This document shows positions 4,984 through 9,086 of a stretch of 9,086 nucleotides of DNA, piece after piece. Position numbers and translations under genes: made by a program. This stretch comes from Bacilli bacterium (GTDB taxonomy: Bacteria > Bacillota_I > Bacilli_A > RF39 > UBA660), in the NCBI GenBank assembly GCA_017461465.1, contig JAFTYN010000119.1, positions 1 through 9,086 of the forward strand. Direction: 5' to 3'. The stretch's first letter is position 1. The number at the start of each line of letters is the position of its first letter. Below the pieces are notes generated by a model. It was not told the origin of the DNA, did not search any database, and worked only from the letters and a program-made list of their open reading frames with translations.

Positions 4984-6255
4984 ATGGCTAAAAAAGATAT
5001 TGTATATAAATTAAATGAATTATTTGGAAATATGGATGATATATCTTATTTTTGTGGTGCAAATGATAACAATCCAGATAAAGTAGTTAAAATTTTAAAT
5101 GACATAATAAAATTTGCATTCATTTATAAAGACTTTATAAATGAAGAATTAACAATGGGAATGATTTTAGAAGAAATAGACAAAATAGAAAATTTAGACG
5201 AACTATATAGAAACTATTTAGAAAAAACAAAAGGATTATTTTATAAATTATCTACACCTAAAAAAGATTTTATTTATGAAATATTAGATGATGATATTAG
5301 AATAGCAGATGTTAAAGGTATAATACTTCCTTCTTATTCCAAAATAGAAGAAATTTGTAATTTAAATATTGAAAGAGATACAAAATTATTAAAGTTAGAA
5401 GAAAAATGTGCTAAAGCAGAAAGATTTAAAGAAGTAGGCTTTTGTTATATAAGACCAGAATTATTTGAAATAAGTAGTAGTGATACTTATATAGGATATA
5501 ATTTAACAGGTGATATAGAAGAAGACTTAAATATTTTGTATAGTGATGATAGATATGGTAATTCGGATCAATTTACTAATCCTTTATTTAAAAGTTATGA
5601 AGCTAATATTGAGCAAATAAGAAAAAACAAAGATATGTCTATAAAAAAATATGGTGATTTAATAAGAATTGAAAATGGTAGACATAGAATTGTTTACTTG
5701 ATGTCTCAAGATAAAAAAGAAGCAATTCCAATTAAAGTTATTCGTAGATTTGAAGATAGAGAAATTAATCTAGAACTGATAAAGCTAAGTAAGAAATTTA
5801 ATGCTAATATTTATAAAAATAATTTGTTAAATGATGAATTTGATATTATTATCGAAATAAATAATGTTGCATATAATATAACTTCAAAAGAAGAATTAAT
5901 TAGACTATCTAAATCATTAGAAAATGGCGAAAATATAGATATCCCATCATTTGAATTTGAAACTGTAGATTTAGAATACTTAGATAAAGAAGAAATAGTA
6001 GATAGATATACTTTGATAATATACGATTTATATGTTAAACATGGTAAAAGAATTATTGAAGGTAACTTGACTGATATTATAAATATATTAAATATAGCCG
6101 GTGATTCTTTATTAGAAGAGGCATTTAATTTTATTCAATATAGATATCAGTATTCAAAAATATATAATGATGATTTTGATAATTATTTTAGATCAGTTGT
6201 AGATAAAATTAAAAATGAAAATAGTAAGCAGGAAGAAGTTAAAATAAAGAGGTAA
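4984..6255 (+). CDS. Unrecognised 423-residue protein with a ParB/sulfiredoxin-like GRHR segment
   Basis: I do not recognise this protein as a whole. It looks soluble, with no signal peptide or membrane span. Residues 1-90 appear helical and Asp/Glu/Lys-rich. Around 205-255 a segment reads IEQIRKNKDMSIKKYGDLIRI, then ENGRHRIVYL (230-239) and AIPIKVIRR (247-255). A glycine followed by HR or RHR, an aliphatic helix and IPV/IPI-strand is the hallmark of the ParB N-terminal/sulfiredoxin fold, so a divergent domain of that type is plausible (Gly232, His234, Arg235). Residues 285-425 look mixed, with a helical C-terminus and a basic end. It leads an operon from a palindrome-covered promoter and ends two bases before a glycosyltransferase gene whose GAGGT ribosome-binding site lies at its own stop. 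It could be an autoregulator, a nuclease or NTPase of the ParB-like type, or something new; the reading frame is certain, the role is not. Confidence 0.85.
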   Translation: MAKKDIVYKLNELFGNMDDISYFCGANDNNPDKVVKILNDIIKFAFIYKDFINEELTMGMILEEIDKIENLDELYRNYLEKTKGLFYKLSTPKKDFIYEILDDDIRIADVKGIILPSYSKIEEICNLNIERDTKLLKLEEKCAKAERFKEVGFCYIRPELFEISSSDTYIGYNLTGDIEEDLNILYSDDRYGNSDQFTNPLFKSYEANIEQIRKNKDMSIKKYGDLIRIENGRHRIVYLMSQDKKEAIPIKVIRRFEDREINLELIKLSKKFNANIYKNNLLNDEFDIIIEINNVAYNITSKEELIRLSKSLENGENIDIPSFEFETVDLEYLDKEEIVDRYTLIIYDLYVKHGKRIIEGNLTDIINILNIAGDSLLEEAFNFIQYRYQYSKIYNDDFDNYFRSVVDKIKNENSKQEEVKIKR

Positions 6256-6257
6256 AT

Positions 6258-7196
6258 ATGAAAAAGAAATATATTGATATATTAATGGCTACATATAATG
6301 GTGAAAAATATCTAAAAGAGCAAATAGAAAGTATTTTAAATCAAACATATAAAGACTTTAGATTACTAATATCAGATGATTGCTCTAAAGATAGTACTAG
6401 AGAAATTTTAAGTAAATACGCAAAAAAAGATAAAAGAATTAAAATTTACAAACAAGAAAAAAATTTGGGTTATGTAAAAAATTTTGAGTTTTTACTTTCA
6501 AAAGTTGAAAATGAATATTATATGTTCTCTGATCAAGATGATGTATGGTTGCCTGATAAAGTAAAAAAATCACTTGAAACTTTGATTGAGACTAATAGTG
6601 ATTTAGCTTTTTCGGATTTAGTAGTAGTAGATGAAAAATTGGATGTAATAAAAGAGTCTTTTTTACAGTATTGTGGTCTAACAGAAAGAGTTAAGAAAGA
6701 GCAAAAGTACGATACTTATTATCTTCATAATTCTATAGCAGGATGCACTATTATAGGAAGAAAAAGTATGATAGATAAAATAATACCAATGCCAGAAAAT
6801 ACCAAATTTGTTATTCATGATTATTGGATGGGGCTTATTTCTGCTTCTTATGGAAAAATAGCTTATATTGATAGAAAAGATATTTTATATAGACAACATG
6901 ATAATAATTGTGTAGGATACGGTGGAAAAAATGAAAAAGTGCTTAGTAAAAAAGAAATTAGAAAAAAAATACTTGATGAACAGATAGAAAAATTTCAAGC
7001 ATTAAATGAATTAAAAGATAGATTCCCTAAAGAAATTCAATTAAAGAATAAAAGAGCATTAGAATATTATAAAAAGATTAATGATATTAAAGTAGTCAAT
7101 CTCAATTTAAAAATGTATCATGATGTTTATAAAGGTCAAACACTTAAATTTTATTTAAAAAGTATGATACTACTTAATCTAAATATTTGGAAATAA
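6258..7196 (+). CDS. Family 2 glycosyltransferase (rhamnosyltransferase-like)
   Basis: The product (312 residues) should transfer a sugar from a nucleotide-sugar donor to a cell-surface glycan precursor at the cytoplasmic face of the membrane. The GT-A fold begins with DILMATYNGEKYLKEQIESI (7-26) and LLISDDCSKDST (36-47). The metal- and nucleotide-binding DXD region is FSDQDDVWLPDKV (90-102). A later acceptor-side block, HDYWMGLISASYGKI (187-201) with YRQHDNN (211-217), is characteristic of GT2 members often annotated as rhamnosyltransferases (RfbF/RfbN-like). The C-terminus (KFYLKSMILLNLNIWK) is amphipathic and may attach to the membrane. No integral membrane span is seen. Donor and acceptor cannot be named, and no other surface-polysaccharide gene lies nearby, so this is not part of an obvious capsule cluster. 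It is co-transcribed with the upstream unknown gene (gap of two bases). Confidence 0.92.
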   Translation: MKKKYIDILMATYNGEKYLKEQIESILNQTYKDFRLLISDDCSKDSTREILSKYAKKDKRIKIYKQEKNLGYVKNFEFLLSKVENEYYMFSDQDDVWLPDKVKKSLETLIETNSDLAFSDLVVVDEKLDVIKESFLQYCGLTERVKKEQKYDTYYLHNSIAGCTIIGRKSMIDKIIPMPENTKFVIHDYWMGLISASYGKIAYIDRKDILYRQHDNNCVGYGGKNEKVLSKKEIRKKILDEQIEKFQALNELKDRFPKEIQLKNKRALEYYKKINDIKVVNLNLKMYHDVYKGQTLKFYLKSMILLNLNIWK

Positions 7197-7210
7197 CATA
7201 AGGAGGCTTT

Positions 7211-7639
7211 ATGATTAAAATTAAAGAAAACAATAAAGATGTAAATGAATTTAATTACTTATATGAGGAAGTAGGCTGGGGAGCCTACAGTTATGAATGT
7301 TCTAAAAAAGCACTTGATAATACTTTGTACTCTATTTCTATTTATGATGAAGATAAAGTAATTGGATTTGGTAGATTAATAGGAGATGGAATATGTTTTA
7401 TATATATTCATGATGTAATGGTAGTGCCAAGTTTTCAGTCTCAAGGAATAGGTTCAATGATTATGAATAAACTTCTTGAAAAAGTAAAAGAAATAAAAAC
7501 TGAAAATCCTTCAGTTAGAACATATTTAGGAGCTTCTGCTGGTAAGGAAGGGTTTTATGAAAAATTTGGCTTTGTAAAAAGAGAAGAAGCTGGATTAGGA
7601 AGCGGAATGATTCTTCAAAATAAAGATGACTTTATCTAG
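7211..7639 (+). CDS. GNAT-family N-acetyltransferase
   Basis: This small (142-residue) acetyl-CoA-dependent acyltransferase shows the GNAT fold. The strand before motif A is FIYIHDVMVVPSFQ, the pyrophosphate-binding loop is Q76-S-Q-G79-I-G81 (Q/RxxGxG/A), and a helix IGSMIMNKLLEKV follows. The C-terminal LGASAGKEGFYEKFGFVKREEAGLGSGM (read in two parts: LGASAGKEGFYEKFGF at 107-121, then the GLGSGM end at 128-133) is typical of many small single-domain GNATs. A strong AAGGAGG at 7200-7206 precedes the ATG, and the gap to the glycosyltransferase is 14 bases. The substrate may be an amine, a small metabolite or a protein; nothing here decides it. Confidence 0.93.
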   Translation: MIKIKENNKDVNEFNYLYEEVGWGAYSYECSKKALDNTLYSISIYDEDKVIGFGRLIGDGICFIYIHDVMVVPSFQSQGIGSMIMNKLLEKVKEIKTENPSVRTYLGASAGKEGFYEKFGFVKREEAGLGSGMILQNKDDFI

Positions 7640-7647
7640 GAGGTAAT

Positions 7648-8193
7648 ATGAAACATTTAGGGACAAAAAAACTAATTACTGAAAGATTAATTTTAAGACA
7701 AATAGAAGAAAGTGATGCGGAAGAAATATACAACGGGTTTATAAATCAACCAGAATTTTTATATTATGCTAATAAAAAAGAAAGAACACTAGAAGAAGAA
7801 AAAGAATCTCTAAAAGGAATAAAAGAAAAATATGAAAAATTAGATTATTATAACTGGGTTATTACTTTAAAAGAAACAAAAGAAATTATAGGTTCTATTA
7901 ATTTAAAAGTTGAAGAAATAAACGAAACAGTTGAATTTAATTATACAATTGATAATAGGTATACAAATAAAGGATATATGACAGAAGCTTTAAATATAGT
8001 AAAAGATTTTTGTTTAAACGAAATAAATGTAAATAGATTTCAAGGTGGATGTGCAGTTTCTAATATAGCATCAAAAAAAGTAATGGAAAAATGTAATATG
8101 AAGCATGAAGGAATATTAAGAAATTACCTTATTTTAAAAGATGGCTATCATGACATGCATATGTTTTCTATAGTAAATAAAATAGAAAGTTAA
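7648..8193 (+). CDS. RimJ/RimL-type GNAT acetyltransferase
   Basis: The second acetyltransferase (181 residues) belongs to the RimJ/RimL (Acetyltransf_3) branch. It opens with the usual TERLILRQIEESDAEEIY (11-28). It has a central strand WVITLKETKEIIGSINL, a degenerate acetyl-CoA loop NRYTNKGYMTEALNIV (103-118) and the C-terminal signature SNIASKKVMEKCNMKHEGILR (its end at 150-158), followed by GYHDMHMFSI. Family members acetylate N-termini of ribosomal proteins or small amines, so the substrate is open. It differs clearly from the neighbouring GNAT, so this is not a recent tandem duplication. AGGAGGT at 7638-7644 overlaps the previous stop codon and lies three bases from ATG, indicating tight coupling. 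Confidence 0.93.
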   Translation: MKHLGTKKLITERLILRQIEESDAEEIYNGFINQPEFLYYANKKERTLEEEKESLKGIKEKYEKLDYYNWVITLKETKEIIGSINLKVEEINETVEFNYTIDNRYTNKGYMTEALNIVKDFCLNEINVNRFQGGCAVSNIASKKVMEKCNMKHEGILRNYLILKDGYHDMHMFSIVNKIES

Positions 8194-8209
8194 AATAGTA
8201 GGTGAATTT

Positions 8210-9086
8210 ATGAAAGTTTTATTATTTACACACAAGAATGATATTGATGGTATGGGAAATGCAATACTTGCTAAACTAGCCTTTGATAGTGTTGATTATG
8301 TTTTATGTGAAACATTTGACTTAAAGAAAAAAGTAGAAGAATATTTTAAAAATAAAAAGATATATGAATATGACAAAATTTTTATAACTGATTTATGTTT
8401 AGGAGAAGAAAACTTAAAACAAATAGATGAAGATGAAAAATTAAAAGGTAAATTTCAAATAATAGATCATCATAAAACATATGAAGATGAAAAATATACA
8501 AGATTTTCTTTTGTTCAAGTAAAATTAAAAAATGATCATGGTTTATGCTGCGCAACAAGCTTATTTTATGAATATTTATTAAATAATAATTATTTAGTTA
8601 GAAATGATGCTATAGATGAATTTGTTGAATTAACAAGGCAGCATGATACTTGGGAATGGAAAAATATTTATAATAATGAAAAATCAAGAGAACTTGCTAT
8701 TTTATTTGATGCTATAGGAATTAATGGGTATATAAAATTTATTTATGAAAAATTATTAAAAGAACAAACTTTTGAATATAACGAAATAGAAAGAATGTTA
8801 ATCGATAATAAAAAAATAGAAATATCAGAAGCAGTAGAAGAATATTTAGATAAAATCTATTATAAGAATATTTTAGATTTGAAGGCTGGTATTATATTTA
8901 TTAATTATGAATATAGAAATGAACTTGCGGAATATTTGAGAGAAAATAAATATGATATTGATTTTGTCATTATGATTTCACTGGATAGAGTAGAAGTATC
9001 TAATATAAGAACTAAGGATGGGGTTTCTGAAAGAAAAGTGGCAGAATATTTCGGTGGCAAAGGCCAAAATAAAGCTGCTACTAATC
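8210..9086 (+). CDS. DHH-family phosphoesterase, NrnB/YngD-like (3' end outside window)
   Basis: 292 codons are visible and the frame is open at the window edge. Enzymes of this family hydrolyse phosphodiesters in short oligonucleotides or cyclic dinucleotides, using two Mn ions in the cytoplasm. The metal-binding motifs are in order: THKNDIDGMG (His8, Asp11, Asp13), ITDL (Asp61), the namesake IDHHK (Asp86-His87-His88), and HDTWEW (Asp146). The start THKNDIDG resembles NrnB/YngD-type nanoRNases more than GdpP or RecJ. At the far end the DHHA1 region reads FGGKGQNKAATN (281-292), where most relatives have GGGH..A, so the usual His is Gln. AGGTGA at 8200-8205 precedes the ATG, 16 bases after the acetyltransferase gene. 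No promoter or terminator is seen in that gap, so it belongs to the same operon. Confidence 0.9.
   Translation, partial: MKVLLFTHKNDIDGMGNAILAKLAFDSVDYVLCETFDLKKKVEEYFKNKKIYEYDKIFITDLCLGEENLKQIDEDEKLKGKFQIIDHHKTYEDEKYTRFSFVQVKLKNDHGLCCATSLFYEYLLNNNYLVRNDAIDEFVELTRQHDTWEWKNIYNNEKSRELAILFDAIGINGYIKFIYEKLLKEQTFEYNEIERMLIDNKKIEISEAVEEYLDKIYYKNILDLKAGIIFINYEYRNELAEYLRENKYDIDFVIMISLDRVEVSNIRTKDGVSERKVAEYFGGKGQNKAATN

Noticed and set aside
7211..8193. The two acetyltransferases as a tandem duplication
   Set aside because: They belong to different GNAT branches with different lengths and motif A sequences, and no matching stretches were seen.
1..9086. Mycoplasma-type genetic code (TGA = Trp)
   Set aside because: Trp is encoded by TGG throughout, no TGA lies inside any long gene, and rimM and trmD end at TGA at the expected family length.

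Overview
The window looks like chromosomal DNA of a low-GC Gram-positive bacterium (Bacillota). By eye the G+C is roughly a quarter to 30%. The genes are densely packed and nearly all on the + strand. Ribosome-binding sites are AGGAGG or AGGTGA, and promoters have strong TATAAT-like -10 boxes. TGG encodes Trp and TGA ends rimM and trmD, with no TGA inside any long gene, so the standard bacterial code applies and a classical Mycoplasma/Spiroplasma (code 4) is unlikely. An HtrA-type protease and a short type I signal peptidase imply a conventional single membrane with secretion. My best guess is an uncultured gut-type lineage of Bacilli/Erysipelotrichia or relatives (RF39-like), but this is inference from style and not from a database match.

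Left part (1-4916) is core housekeeping, cut into short transcription units. In order: the 3' part of a membrane-anchored HtrA serine protease; a small orphan membrane protein with a Lys-rich tail; a four-gene unit of a SpoU/TrmH-type RNA methyltransferase, rimM, trmD and an unknown 152-residue helical protein; rplS with its own promoter and a hairpin leader resembling the L19 autoregulatory leader; and lepB. The rimM-trmD-rplS-lepB block is a well-known Bacillota neighbourhood serving ribosome and tRNA maturation. Here the usual rpsP and KH-protein genes do not lie directly upstream, and an unknown gene is inserted between trmD and rplS. Each unit ends in a hairpin terminator that contains or overlaps the stop codon of the last gene, and the next promoter follows within a few dozen bases.

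Right part (4984-9086) is a different kind of region: one apparent operon of five genes with gaps of 2-16 bases and no internal terminator. It is driven by a strong extended -10 promoter embedded in a perfect 22-bp palindrome, a good candidate operator. It encodes an unrecognised 423-residue protein with a ParB/sulfiredoxin-like GRHR segment, a family 2 glycosyltransferase of the rhamnosyltransferase-like type, two different GNAT acetyltransferases, and a DHH-family phosphoesterase resembling NrnB/YngD that runs off the end. Common function cannot be read from the sequence. The leading orphan gene under a palindromic promoter is the most interesting candidate for something undescribed.

No tRNA, rRNA, CRISPR array, insertion sequence or phage gene was seen. 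No stretch above 300 bases lacks a gene.
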